From: Mesorhizobium ciceri biovar biserrulae WSM1271
Lineage (GTDB): Bacteria; Pseudomonadota; Alphaproteobacteria; Rhizobiales; Rhizobiaceae
DNA: 64,000 bases
Assembly (NCBI RefSeq): GCF_000185905.1
Contig: NC_014918.1
Coordinates: 124,001-188,000, forward strand
Direction: 5' to 3'
How positions within the stretch are numbered: the first letter of the stretch is position 1; every line of letters begins with the position of its first letter. The notes beneath the pieces were generated by a model, which was not told the DNA's origin, did no database searches, and was given only the letters and a program-made list of their open reading frames with translations. Position numbers and translations under genes: made by a program. This document shows, piece by piece, positions 9,284-17,722 of the stretch.

Positions 9284-10426
9284 CTACAGCGCCCCTTCGG
9301 CCAACGACGCCTTCCCCGCGCTCGCCCATTCCGGGACGCTCTTCTGGATGCGGGCGAAGGTTGCCAGGGCCTGCCCGACCACCTGATCCATGTTGTAGTA
9401 GCGGTAGGTTGCCAGGCGACCGACAAACCACACGTCGGGACAGGTTGCGCCAAGCGCTTCGTAGCGCTTGAAGAGCTCTTCGTTTTCGGCCCGCGGCACC
9501 GGATAGTACGGGTCCCCGATATCGGTAGGATATTCGTAGGTCAGACTGGTCCGCGCGTTCTGCTGGCCGGTCAGATGTTTGTACTCGGTGATGCGGGTGT
9601 AATCTTCCGTCTGGGGATAGTTGACGACGGCAACCGGCTGAAACTGCTCTTGGTCGAGGGTGACGTGCTCGAAGCGGAGCGAACGATAAGGAAGACGCCC
9701 CAGCCGCCAGCCGAAGTACTCGTCGATCGGGCCGGTATAGATCAGGCGGTTGAACGGTATCTCGTCACGAATTTCGCGGAAGTCGGTCTGCAGCATGATC
9801 TTGATGTTCGTATGGTCGAGCATGCGCTCGAACATCCTCGTGTATCCGCCGGCAGGCATCTTCTGGAAGCTGTCGCTGAAATATCGGTCATCGCGGTTGG
9901 TCCTGGTCGGCACTCGTGCCGTCACCGATTTGCTCAGCTGGCTCGGATCGACGCCCCATTGCTTTCTGGTGTAGCCACGGAAGAATTTTTCGTAGAGTTC
10001 GCGTCCCACGGTGCTGACGACAACATCCTCGGCCGTTCGCACGTCCTCTACCGTTTCGCGTCGCGACGCGAAGAACTCCTCCAACTGTGCAGAATTCAGT
10101 TCGAGGCCATAAAGGCGGTTTATCGTGTCCAGATTGATCGGGATGGGGAGCAGTATCCCATCCACCGCCGCCAGAACCCTATGCTCGTATGTGCGCCATT
10201 GGGTGAACTGCGAGAGGTAGTCCACGATCGACTGGCTGTTGGTGTGAAAAATATGTGGCCCATAGCGGTGGATGAGGATGCCGGCTTCATTATAGCAATC
10301 ATAGGCGTTGCCGCCGACATGGCTGCGGCGATCGACCAAGAGAACGCTTTCATGACGCTGCGAGGCTATTCTTTCGGCAAGCACGCTGCCGGCAAACCCC
10401 GCGCCGACGATCAGCCAATCGAACAT
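9284..10426 (-). CDS. glf: UDP-galactopyranose mutase
   Basis: A 380-residue flavoprotein that interconverts UDP-galactopyranose and UDP-galactofuranose, the donor for galactofuranosyl polymers. Visible are the N-terminal FAD dinucleotide fold (FDWLIVGAGFAGSVLAERIA), the family motif HIFHTN (GPHIFHTNS), the stretch FFRGYTRKQWG and the C-terminal FAD-contact block (VGRLATYRYYNMDQVVGQAL). Length is typical for bacterial Glf. Only two bases separate it from the upstream glycosyltransferase gene, so the two form an operon. There is no N-terminal signal, and it acts in the cytoplasm. Confidence 0.95.
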   Translation of the reverse strand: MFDWLIVGAGFAGSVLAERIASQRHESVLLVDRRSHVGGNAYDCYNEAGILIHRYGPHIFHTNSQSIVDYLSQFTQWRTYEHRVLAAVDGILLPIPINLDTINRLYGLELNSAQLEEFFASRRETVEDVRTAEDVVVSTVGRELYEKFFRGYTRKQWGVDPSQLSKSVTARVPTRTNRDDRYFSDSFQKMPAGGYTRMFERMLDHTNIKIMLQTDFREIRDEIPFNRLIYTGPIDEYFGWRLGRLPYRSLRFEHVTLDQEQFQPVAVVNYPQTEDYTRITEYKHLTGQQNARTSLTYEYPTDIGDPYYPVPRAENEELFKRYEALGATCPDVWFVGRLATYRYYNMDQVVGQALATFARIQKSVPEWASAGKASLAEGAL

Positions 10427-10428
10427 GG

Positions 10429-11601
10429 CTATGCGCTCCTGCGCAACGGGACGACCTTCTTGCGTCGGTAGGCGCCCTCAATGTGAGCGGCCATGGCCGT
10501 CCATGTTCTTTCCCACGACATGTCAGCCAGATAGGCATCGACTTGCGGCAGCAGCATCTCACGCGGTCGCAAAAGCATGGAGCGCAGCTTGCTCTCCAAG
10601 TCGTCACTGTCGGCGATTTCCACCAGTCCAGCAGCGCCGTAGCTGCGCACGACGTCAACGATCGCCGTCGAGATTACGGGCAGGCCCGCAGCCAGGTACT
10701 CTGGCGTCTTGGTTGGGCTGATGAACCGGGTCGCCTCGTTGAGTGCAAACGGCATCCACCCGGCATCCCAATGGCGCAGATAATCGGGCAGGTCGCAGTA
10801 GGTCTTCGCGCCCAGCCAATGCAGGTTGTCGGCCTTCGGCAGGATTGCAGGATCGATTTTGACCACGGGACCAATCATGACGAAATGCACGTCCGGCATC
10901 GTCCGCGCCGCTAGCGCCACGAGTCCGGCGTCCAGCCGCTCGTCGATGACGCCGAAATACCCCACCCTCGGGTGAGGAATGCCGGCCTGATCGGCTAGGT
11001 CCTTTCCTGGCAGCCTTGCCTTGTGAAAGTGTTTCACGTCGATGCTGCTCGGAAAAGGGTAAATAGCCTGATGCAGGCGGCGCTTGGTCTCGAACAGGCT
11101 CAGGCCACCGGTGAAAACGAGATCGGCGCGGCGCAGAAGTGCCTTTTCCATCTGCGCCAGTTCGGGCGGCGCATTCTTGAAAGCGGAGAGTTCGTCCATG
11201 CAGTCGTAGACGCATATGTCTGGGTCAAGAAACTCCGTGAAGCGGAGAGCCATCGGCGTGTAATACCAGGCGATCAGCCGGCTGTGCGGCATAGAAGCTA
11301 TGATCTGCTGAACAAACCTCCGCTGCACGGCATCTGATTTGGCGGCCGACGCGCCGAGCGGCAGCACTGGTGTCACGATCAGGATGTTTGGCGATGCCTC
11401 GCTCGTCCGCATCTGCGGCTGTGGCAGTTCTTCGAAAACAGGCTCCTCAAAGTAGACCACTCTCTGCTGCTCGGATGCGAGGGTGAGGATATGCTGCGGC
11501 CGTTGATGAACGAAATTCCATCGCAAGTGGGAGAAGCAAACCAGTAGATTTTCCCTGCCAGTGTGTTTACTGCCGGATACCCTGCCCAAGGCTGCTTCCA
11601 T
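10429..11601 (-). CDS. Glycosyltransferase (GT-B fold, TuaH-like)
   Basis: A 390-residue GT-B enzyme. The N-terminal domain begins LVCFSHLRWNFVHQRPQHIL, the signature of TuaH-like sugar transferases. The C-terminal nucleotide-sugar domain has the SPTKTPEYLAAGLPVIST block typical of GT4/GT1-type enzymes. With glf directly downstream, it is inferred to transfer galactofuranose or to build the chain carrying it. No transmembrane segment is visible. The acceptor is unknown. The region upstream is shared with the divergent gene at 11947. Confidence 0.85.
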   Translation of the reverse strand: MEAALGRVSGSKHTGRENLLVCFSHLRWNFVHQRPQHILTLASEQQRVVYFEEPVFEELPQPQMRTSEASPNILIVTPVLPLGASAAKSDAVQRRFVQQIIASMPHSRLIAWYYTPMALRFTEFLDPDICVYDCMDELSAFKNAPPELAQMEKALLRRADLVFTGGLSLFETKRRLHQAIYPFPSSIDVKHFHKARLPGKDLADQAGIPHPRVGYFGVIDERLDAGLVALAARTMPDVHFVMIGPVVKIDPAILPKADNLHWLGAKTYCDLPDYLRHWDAGWMPFALNEATRFISPTKTPEYLAAGLPVISTAIVDVVRSYGAAGLVEIADSDDLESKLRSMLLRPREMLLPQVDAYLADMSWERTWTAMAAHIEGAYRRKKVVPLRRSA

Positions 11602-11946
11602 TGAGGTGTTCCTTCCCGTAATCTTTAGTTTATGTTACGACTAACATTTGTTAAGCGCGGATCGAGGAGAAATAGACTTCGATGCCAGCTCCTAACTTTC
11701 CAGCGCGTGAGTTGTTCCAAGGTGAAGTGAAGAGCTCTCGGTCACCGCTCGGAACCATATTTCCGCGAAGCTGAGAACGCCCGCCGCGCATCGCCGGGCT
11801 TTGAAAGCGTGAGCGACGGGGGAATGTCGGTGGAGAACGGACCTGCCGTATTTGCGTTGAAGTCGCTGGCTATAAAATGCGCAGGACATCAAGTTGATTC
11901 GCCCGCATCGCTGGCGAGTCCGTGCCAGGCGAATTCCGGGGCTGAT
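11602..11946. other. Divergent promoter region
   Basis: 345 bases between the glycosyltransferase (minus) and the beta-propeller hydrolase (plus). The AT-richer part at 11610-11660 is the likely promoter area. The plus-strand frame is open from 11809, so the downstream gene could start earlier. No RNA or repeat is seen. Confidence 0.45.
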
Positions 11947-12864
11947 ATGAAGATCGACTTTGCGACCAACGTTTTTCCGCTGTTTCATCCGCAAAGCGTG
12001 GATGATCTCAAGGACCCTTGCCCCGTCTTTGATGGCAGCCTGTGGCACGTCTTCGGCTCGAGCGGCACGGTGACCACCGAGACGTGGACGATACTGCACG
12101 CCACGGCGCCGGACCTTTATGGGCCGTGGACCGAGCATCAGTCGATCGAGCTTCCAATCAATGGGAGTGGTGTTGCGGCTCCGGGGGTCATCCACGAAAG
12201 CGGCGTCTTTCACATGTTCATCCAGACCGAGTTCATGAAGTCTGGCGGCCGCTGCGAGCATGCGGTTTCCAATGACGGGTTCCAGTGGGTGGTTCTTAGC
12301 CCCGCAATCCTCGCCATCCCGGACACGGAGGAAGATGGCATTTACGATCCGCATCCCGCACTTATTGGCGGCAAGCGCTACCTCGTCTATTCCGCCATGC
12401 CAAAATTCACCAGGGTGCCGCAGCCCGACATCTATCTCGCACGCAGCCAATCCGACTCATGGTTCGGTCCCTGGAAGCGGATCGGCAAGATCCTCGACCA
12501 CAATGATGTGCCTCACCACAACACGAGAGAGGATCCCGACTATGAATGGGGCATTGAGGGCGCACAACTGGTCGAATTGCCGGACGGTCGCGTGCTTCTC
12601 AATGCCACTTGCTTTCTGCCCAATGGCCTTCGCGGGAACCGGCAACGCGTGTTTTTTGCCATCGCGGATAACGTTGCTGGACCTTACGTCTCGATCGGCC
12701 CGGTGCTGGAACCAGGCCAGCCGGGAGAGAACGGCCACTCGACAGTGATGATCGAAGGCAGCCAGCTTTCACTGTTTTATCAGAGCCGGGTCGCCACGAC
12801 TGATCATCGGTGGCGCTACGGCTTGGCCAGATGTGACGTCGCTCTGCTTTCCAGGGTCGCGTGA
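11947..12864 (+). CDS. Five-bladed beta-propeller glycoside hydrolase-like protein (GH43/GH32-like)
   Basis: A 305-residue protein with repeated blade signatures: LKDPCPVFDGSLWHVFGSSG (first-blade Asp), GVAAPGVIHESGVFHMFIQ, DGIYDPHPALIGGKRYLVYS and EWGIEGAQLVELPDGRVLL (the Glu of an E-G-A/P motif). It ends with HSTVMIEGSQLSLFYQSR. This order of Asp, Asp and Glu blades fits inverting arabinanase/xylosidase-type propellers. The ATG at 11947 (GGGG 6 bases ahead) is chosen; ATGs at 11809 and 11824 are possible. It lies beside the glf operon, so it may cut or remodel the same glycan. The substrate is not predictable. Confidence 0.7.
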   Translation: MKIDFATNVFPLFHPQSVDDLKDPCPVFDGSLWHVFGSSGTVTTETWTILHATAPDLYGPWTEHQSIELPINGSGVAAPGVIHESGVFHMFIQTEFMKSGGRCEHAVSNDGFQWVVLSPAILAIPDTEEDGIYDPHPALIGGKRYLVYSAMPKFTRVPQPDIYLARSQSDSWFGPWKRIGKILDHNDVPHHNTREDPDYEWGIEGAQLVELPDGRVLLNATCFLPNGLRGNRQRVFFAIADNVAGPYVSIGPVLEPGQPGENGHSTVMIEGSQLSLFYQSRVATTDHRWRYGLARCDVALLSRVA

Positions 12865-12983
12865 TCCGGTCGGCGCCACTCGTAGCGACTGCATCAACGA
12901 ACTGGACGGCTCGCATTGCGAATAAGCGTCCGTGGCTCGAGACATTCCCGCGGAAAACTGCCGGAATTAAGTGTTCCTCGCAC

Positions 12984-13008
12984 GGAACAATGCATCAGAG
13001 CTGAGGTT
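12984..13008 (+). promoter_or_regulatory. EcfG-type promoter-like site
   Basis: GGAAC (12984-12988), 16 bases, GGTT (13005-13008). It ends 27 bases before the manganese catalase ATG. Confidence 0.55.
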
Positions 13009-13035
13009 CGGCTGACTTCCAACCAGGAGTCAGCC

Positions 13036-13881
13036 ATGTATTACACCGACAAGAAATTGCAGTACCCGGTTCGTGTGGAAACGCCCAATCCAGTCTTTGC
13101 CCGTGCCTTGCAGCAGGCCATCGGCGGAGTAGAAGGCGAGATCCGCGTGGCCTTGCAGTATTTCTTCCAGGCATGGGGATGCCGCGGGCCGGCCAAATAC
13201 CGCGACCTGTTGTTGAACACGGCGACCGAGGAGCTCGGCCATATCGAAATGCTGGCGACTGCGGTCGCCCTCAATCTTGAGGGTGCACCACTTTCGCTGC
13301 AGGAGGACATCTCGTCGGACACGGTCGGCGGCTCGGTCCTCAACGGGATGAACTTCCGCCATATCTTGTCGACCGGCCTGGCCGCACTGCCTGAAAACGC
13401 CAACGGCGTTCCCTTCAATGCTTCGCATGTCTATGCCAGCGGCAATCTTGCCGCGGATATGGTCGCAAACGTCACCGCGGAAGGAAGCGGCCGCGTGCTT
13501 GCGACCCGCCTGTACAACATGACCAGCGATCCCGGCATGAAGGACATGCTGTCCTTCCTTATTGCGCGCGACACCATGCACCAACAGCAGTGGCTCGCGG
13601 CAATCGAAGATATGGGCGGACTGAACGCGTCTCTGCCGGTCCCCAACTCCTTCCCGCAGGAAAAGGAGCATCAGGACGTATCCTATGCCTTCATCAATTG
13701 CTTCGTCGAAGGTGTCGAACCAGCGCAGGGTCGTTGGAGCGAAGGACCGTCGATGGACGGCAAGGGCGAGTTCTCCCTGGTCGCCGGTTCGCCAATGGGC
13801 GAGGAGCCCATGCTGTCGCCGCCTCGGCCAAGTTCCGGCGCCCAGAGCGAGCAGATGATCGACAGGCGGGCAGCCGAATAG
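13036..13881 (+). CDS. Manganese (non-haem) catalase
   Basis: A 281-residue ferritin-like four-helix protein that destroys hydrogen peroxide at a dimanganese site. Every expected ligand is visible: Glu35 (GVEGEIRVALQYFFQ), Glu66 and His69 (ATEELGHIEM), Glu149 (NVTAEGSGR) and His182 (ARDTMHQQQW). The spacing is almost identical to the Lactobacillus plantarum enzyme. The frame opens 40 codons earlier, but the ATG at 13036 has AGGAG 6 bases upstream and begins with the family sequence MYYTDKKLQYPV. It is cytoplasmic. The stress promoter-like site ahead and the downstream envelope operon suggest stationary-phase or desiccation use. Confidence 0.95.
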   Translation: MYYTDKKLQYPVRVETPNPVFARALQQAIGGVEGEIRVALQYFFQAWGCRGPAKYRDLLLNTATEELGHIEMLATAVALNLEGAPLSLQEDISSDTVGGSVLNGMNFRHILSTGLAALPENANGVPFNASHVYASGNLAADMVANVTAEGSGRVLATRLYNMTSDPGMKDMLSFLIARDTMHQQQWLAAIEDMGGLNASLPVPNSFPQEKEHQDVSYAFINCFVEGVEPAQGRWSEGPSMDGKGEFSLVAGSPMGEEPMLSPPRPSSGAQSEQMIDRRAAE

Positions 13882-14068
13882 GCAAAGATAGCAATGCCGG
13901 AGGCAGCCGGCACTCGGCTGTCTCCTGCTAGCGGCTCCTGCGGAGTCGGGCGCACCCGGTGGTACCGAGCAACTGGCGCTCCGCACGAGGGATAGCGCGA
14001 CCCATTGGTGACTGGTGCGTGCCTGACGAAGCTCTCCATTTCCGCTTCGACATAAATGCTTCACCTAG

Positions 14069-14093
14069 GGAACATCGCCGGCTCCGCGAAGTT
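14069..14093 (+). promoter_or_regulatory. EcfG-type promoter-like site
   Basis: GGAAC (14069-14073), 16 bases, AGTT (14090-14093). It ends 23 bases before the 24-codon gene at 14117. Confidence 0.55.
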
Positions 14094-14116
14094 GGACAGC
14101 CACGGAGGACGTGCAC

Positions 14117-14191
14117 ATGAACAGTGTCATCTATCTTATCGGCGTTATCGTTGTCGTGCTGGCGGTCCTCTCCTTCCTCGGTCTTCACTAG
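14117..14191 (+). CDS. 24-residue single-span membrane protein
   Basis: ATG at 14117 with GGAGG 8 bases ahead opens 24 codons: MNSVIYLIGVI, then a run of Val/Leu/Ala, ending SFLGLH, then TAG. Nearly the whole product is one hydrophobic helix, with a small polar N-terminus and a His end. Very similar short proteins are, as I recall, found in other rhizobia. It begins an operon with three further envelope-type genes and sits behind an EcfG-like promoter. Function is unknown; small membrane peptides often adjust larger complexes. Confidence 0.7.
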   Translation: MNSVIYLIGVIVVVLAVLSFLGLH

Positions 14192-14199
14192 GTGGCCCC

Positions 14200-14808
14200 A
14201 TGCAGCATGAAAACGATCAGGGCGGACAGCCCACCGATTTCGACAAGGCGAAAAGCGACGTTTCCGAAAGGCTTCGCCAGGAAAATGAGCGTGCCAGCGA
14301 GTTGCTTCACGACGCGCGTGACGAGGTGACCCGCAAGGCTGGCGACTATGCATCTGAAGCCAGGGAGGTCATCTCCGACAAGGCGCAGGAAGCGCAGCGC
14401 GACATCGGATCGAGCCTGGCGGCGCTGGGCGGCGCACTGCGCGCGGCCAGTGACCACCTGGCCAACAACGATGAAAGGAACGCATCGAAGTTCGCATTGG
14501 ATGCTGCCGGTGGCCTGGAGCGGCTTTCATCGTCATTGAAACAGAAGCCGTTCGGCCAGGTCCTGGAGGACGTGCAGTCCTTTGGCCGGCAAAATCCCGG
14601 TGTCCTGCTTGCCGGATCGGTACTGGCCGGATTGGCTCTCGGGCGCTTCATCAAGGCCTCGCCGCCGGCGGGTCGAGAATTTCAGGATGCGCCGGGAGAC
14701 CTCAAATCCCACACCGATCAGGCACAAGGTTGGTCCGCTGATCGGTCGCAGGATTCGGGCGTCGTCGGCGATGATGGGGCTATGCAGAGCGCGGAGCAGG
14801 ACAGATGA
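14200..14808 (+). CDS. Amphipathic-helix protein with a C-terminal membrane segment
   Basis: A 202-residue protein. Residues 1-115 are a long charged helical region (ERLRQENERASELLHDARDE, AREVISDKAQEAQ) like LEA/ElaB-type proteins. Next comes a hydrophobic segment (NPGVLLAGSVLAGLALGRFI, about 127-148) and a polar, disordered tail. It resembles the 'nutrient deprivation-induced protein' type found in rhizobia. The ATG at 14200 follows the 24-residue gene by eight bases. Its stop overlaps the next start (ATGA at 14805). Probably a membrane-anchored stress protein; the family call is tentative. Confidence 0.7.
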   Translation: MQHENDQGGQPTDFDKAKSDVSERLRQENERASELLHDARDEVTRKAGDYASEAREVISDKAQEAQRDIGSSLAALGGALRAASDHLANNDERNASKFALDAAGGLERLSSSLKQKPFGQVLEDVQSFGRQNPGVLLAGSVLAGLALGRFIKASPPAGREFQDAPGDLKSHTDQAQGWSADRSQDSGVVGDDGAMQSAEQDR

Positions 14809-15197
14809 ACACCCAGGACAACCCAAGCCTTGCCGGGCTGATCACCGACTTGGCCCAGAATGTCACCACTTTGGTGCAAACCGAGGCCAGGCTGTTTCGG
14901 GCCGAGCTTTCTGAAAAGCTTGCCAAGGCCGGAGCAGGTGCCGCGGAAGTGCTGGGCGGCGCGATCTGCCTGCTCGCCGCGCTAATGGTGTTGCTGCAGG
15001 CACTCGTTATTGCACTGACGCGGGCAGGACTTGGCGCGGGGTGGTCTTCCCTGCTGGTCGGCGTGGTCGTGGCGGCCCTCGGCATTATCCTGCTGCGGAC
15101 CGGGACGGCCAGCATGGCGCCTTCGGAACTTACCCCCGACCGCACCCAGGAACAGCTCAAGCGCGACGCGAGCGTGATCAAGGAACAAGTGAGATGA
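14805..15197 (+). CDS. Phage-holin-like membrane protein (Phage_holin_3_6 / YqjE type)
   Basis: A 130-residue protein. An N-terminal amphipathic helix (LITDLAQNVTTLVQTEARLFRA) is followed by two membrane helices (about 47-70 and 77-95) and a polar C-terminus. This is the YqjE/Holin-X layout found in many bacteria beside ElaB/YqjD and DUF3618 proteins, where it is not a lysis gene. It overlaps both neighbours by four bases, so the three are translated as a coupled unit. Role unknown, probably inner-membrane stress adaptation. Confidence 0.85.
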   Translation: MNTQDNPSLAGLITDLAQNVTTLVQTEARLFRAELSEKLAKAGAGAAEVLGGAICLLAALMVLLQALVIALTRAGLGAGWSSLLVGVVVAALGIILLRTGTASMAPSELTPDRTQEQLKRDASVIKEQVR

Positions 15198-16033
15198 CTG
15201 AGAAATCCGCAGCCGAACTTGAACGCGAGGCCGAGGCAGCCCGTGCGCGGGTGATGGAGACCGCCGAATCCATTCGAGGCAGGATGTCGCCGGGACAATT
15301 GCTGGATGAGTTCACCGGGCTGTTCTCGGGAGGGGAGAGTTCGGCCATGCTCGCCAACCTCAGAACGCAGGTCCGAGACAATCCTTTGCCGGTCACCATG
15401 GTGGGAGCGGGTCTGGCTTGGCTGATGTTTGGCAGTGGTATCGCAGACACCGCCCGCGGTTCGGCTGGCTACTCAATGCCCTCGGCGCCGGGACGACATG
15501 ATGAACGGGAACGTGGAGGCCTGGGCAGCACGCTTTCCGATGCCGCCGCATCTCTGTCATCAGCTGCCACCAGCGTCGGCGATACCGTTTCCAGCGCGGC
15601 AAGCAGCGCCGCCGAGGGTTTGACGGGCAGCACGGCCACTGCAAGATCGGTGACCGGCGACATGGCGGCGAAAGCCACCCGCTCCGCGCAAGATCTGTTG
15701 GAGAACCAGCCCTTGGCCATAGCGGCCGCGGGTCTCGCCATCGGCGCCGCCATAGGTGCAATGCTGCCCCATACCGCAACGGAGGATGAGCAGCTAGGCG
15801 CCTATGGCGACAAGCTTCGCGATACCGCCGAAACCATGCTTGACAGGGGTCTCGACGAGGCCAAGCAGGTCGCCGCCGAAGCCTATGAGACCATCAAGCA
15901 GGAAGCTGGCCGGCAACATATGGAAGCAGACACGATCGCCGATCAGCTCGGCGAGATCGTGAAGTCCACAGCAGACAAGACCGAGCATGCCGTGCGTGAA
16001 CGGATATCCGATCCGTCTCAGCATCAAAGCTAG
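15194..16033 (+). CDS. DUF3618-domain membrane protein
   Basis: A 279-residue protein. The N-terminal DUF3618 domain (SAAELEREAEAARARVMETA then ESIRGRMSPGQLLDE) is followed by a hydrophobic helix (about 65-85). A low-complexity Ala/Ser region comes next (LSDAAASLSSAATSVGDT), then a second hydrophobic helix (about 175-195) and a helical C-terminal tail. ATG at 15194 overlaps the preceding stop. It is the last gene of the stress-type envelope operon and converges on the oxidase operon 74 bases later. Function is unknown. Confidence 0.85.
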   Translation: MTEKSAAELEREAEAARARVMETAESIRGRMSPGQLLDEFTGLFSGGESSAMLANLRTQVRDNPLPVTMVGAGLAWLMFGSGIADTARGSAGYSMPSAPGRHDERERGGLGSTLSDAAASLSSAATSVGDTVSSAASSAAEGLTGSTATARSVTGDMAAKATRSAQDLLENQPLAIAAAGLAIGAAIGAMLPHTATEDEQLGAYGDKLRDTAETMLDRGLDEAKQVAAEAYETIKQEAGRQHMEADTIADQLGEIVKSTADKTEHAVRERISDPSQHQS

Positions 16034-16107
16034 ATGATCCTGGATCGGCGATAGTCGGTCTCTTCCACACAGGGTCGGCGTTGCCCGTCAAACGGTGAAC
16101 CGCTCAA

Positions 16108-16524
16108 TCATTTCAGAGCGTAGAGGTAGGCCGCGATATCGCGCGCCTGCTGCTCCGAAATTCGGGTCGATGGCATGGCCGTGCGCGGGTTGATTTCCCT
16201 GGCAGATCGTATCCAGCGGATCAGGTTCTCTGGATTGTTGGCCAGCCCGCCGCCGATAAAGGTGCGGTCAGCAAGACTGGCGTCGAGGCGTGGACCGACC
16301 TGCCCTTGCGCGCCCGGCACGCCCGAAATCGTATGGCAGCCGGAACAACCATTCGCAGTCATGATCGGCATGGCGCGCGCAATGTCACCTCCCGTGGCCG
16401 CCTCCGCCTCGTGGCGGATGCGCGCCGCCTGATCGGACCACCAAGTCATTCCGGCCACGCCCGCAACGAGCAGCACCAGCGCGGCGCTGGCGCCGGCAAG
16501 CAGCCTAGACAAGCTCGTAGGCAT
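16108..16524 (-). CDS. Membrane-anchored cytochrome c
   Basis: A 138-residue c-type cytochrome. An uncleaved-looking N-terminal helix (about 7-28) anchors it, and the haem-binding motif is CSGCH (Cys60, Cys63, His64). The likely sixth ligand is Met in TAMPSTRISEQQA. ATG at 16524 lies 20 bases inside the end of the ctaG-like gene; an upstream start at 16590 is less likely because its extension is Arg-rich. It is the last gene of the ten-gene dehydrogenase-oxidase operon and probably shuttles electrons to the CuA site on the periplasmic face. Confidence 0.88.
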   Translation of the reverse strand: MPTSLSRLLAGASAALVLLVAGVAGMTWWSDQAARIRHEAEAATGGDIARAMPIMTANGCSGCHTISGVPGAQGQVGPRLDASLADRTFIGGGLANNPENLIRWIRSAREINPRTAMPSTRISEQQARDIAAYLYALK

Positions 16525-17383
16525 GCGCCGCCTCCCCCCTTCCGCTCGCCTTGATCCACAGCGCGGCCAGCAGCAGCGCTGCGCCGCCATAGATCAGTCC
16601 AGCGGGAACCCACATCACCAGCCCGGCAAGTTGCTGGTCTTCCAGGGGGCTCAAATTCCATAGTGCCGCACCCACCGCGTTCTGCGGGTACCAGAGCCGC
16701 GGCGAGAGCAGCAGGAGCACGCCAAGCAGGCCAGTGTGCAGCGAGGTGACGAAAAGATGCATCACTGCGGTCCCATAGGCATGCTGGCGGCCGGGACGCG
16801 GCAAGAGTACCCACCAGAACAGCAGCCCTGTTCCGAAGAAGCTCGCGTGCTGTGCATAGTGCATCACGCCGCGTTCGAGCGCGGCCTCGAACAACGCCGG
16901 AAGGTGCCAGATCCATATGGCCAGGCCGTGGGCAATGGTCGCGCTGAGCGGTCGAGTTACGAAAGACCAAACCGCATTCAGCCATCTGCCGTGCCCGGCC
17001 ATTCCAAGAATGCGCCGGACCCCGGCGGGAAATCCCCACATCAAGGCCGCAGCCGGGCTGGCGGAGACCAGCAGCGGCGCCGCCACGGCCATCAGCAGTT
17101 CATGCTCGATCATATGCGCCGCAAAGATCTGCTCACCGAGTGCATGAATCGGGCTGACCAACGCGGCCGTCAACACGCCCCATCCGGCCGTGAACAGCAG
17201 AGCCTGGCGCAGCCGCAAAGTCCTGCCGCGGCTGCTGCGCCGCCAAAGCCGGCCAGCTCCAACGACATATATCAAGGCAAGCACGGCAAGTGGCAGGGTG
17301 ATGGCCAGCGCGAGCGTCCACCCGGCCTCGGGTGCGCCGGCGCCGTAGCAGATGGAAGTAGAGAACAGCCCGTCCAGATTCAT
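16505..17383 (-). CDS. ctaG: CtaG (caa3-type) cytochrome c oxidase assembly protein
   Basis: A 292-residue polytopic protein of the caa3_CtaG family, with about seven membrane helices. The conserved His/Glu block is HMIEHELLM, followed by WIWHLPALFEAAL and further His near HLFVTSLHTGLLG. The family helps insert copper into terminal oxidases; it is unrelated to the Cox11-type CtaG. The ATG at 17383 overlaps the previous stop by four bases and is preferred to a GTG three codons earlier. It lies directly after the oxidase subunit genes, as expected for a dedicated assembly factor. Confidence 0.88.
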   Translation of the reverse strand: MNLDGLFSTSICYGAGAPEAGWTLALAITLPLAVLALIYVVGAGRLWRRSSRGRTLRLRQALLFTAGWGVLTAALVSPIHALGEQIFAAHMIEHELLMAVAAPLLVSASPAAALMWGFPAGVRRILGMAGHGRWLNAVWSFVTRPLSATIAHGLAIWIWHLPALFEAALERGVMHYAQHASFFGTGLLFWWVLLPRPGRQHAYGTAVMHLFVTSLHTGLLGVLLLLSPRLWYPQNAVGAALWNLSPLEDQQLAGLVMWVPAGLIYGGAALLLAALWIKASGRGEAAHAYELV

Positions 17384-17721
17384 CGCAGGCACTCATCCAG
17401 GATCAGCGCCGCGCTGCCTTGCATGAGGATCACAAGCGCAAACAGCAACGCCGACAGCATGCCGAGATTGGCGACGAAGCGCTCTGTGGCGCGCGTACGC
17501 TCCGGCTTGAATGCGGCACCGCCTCGCCGCTTCGCCCGCCACGACAGCGCCCCGCCGAGCAGCGACAACAAGACGAGCAGCAGCGCCACGGGAAGCACGA
17601 CCGGCACCTGGCGATTGCATTGCCAGGGCACCAGCGCATAATTCAGCTGTGTCGAGACCGCCCACGCCAGCGGCCCTGACAGAAGACCACCCCAAGACGT
17701 TCCCAGGCGTAATGCACGCAT
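17380..17721 (-). CDS. Small oxidase-associated membrane protein (CoxP-like position)
   Basis: A 113-residue protein with three hydrophobic segments (about 10-30, 40-60 and 85-108) and a basic loop (SWRAKRRGG). It sits between subunit III and ctaG, the place where alternative oxidase clusters such as Bradyrhizobium coxMNOP carry a small fourth gene. I cannot show homology by eye; the position and topology suggest a small oxidase subunit or assembly helper. It begins one base after the subunit III stop. Confidence 0.7.
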   Translation of the reverse strand: MRALRLGTSWGGLLSGPLAWAVSTQLNYALVPWQCNRQVPVVLPVALLLVLLSLLGGALSWRAKRRGGAAFKPERTRATERFVANLGMLSALLFALVILMQGSAALILDECLR

Positions 17722-17722
17722 C

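Noticed and set aside
13030..14064. 344-codon minus-strand frame
   Set aside because: It mirrors the manganese catalase gene, which carries all five metal ligands. The shadow arises from GC-rich codon bias.
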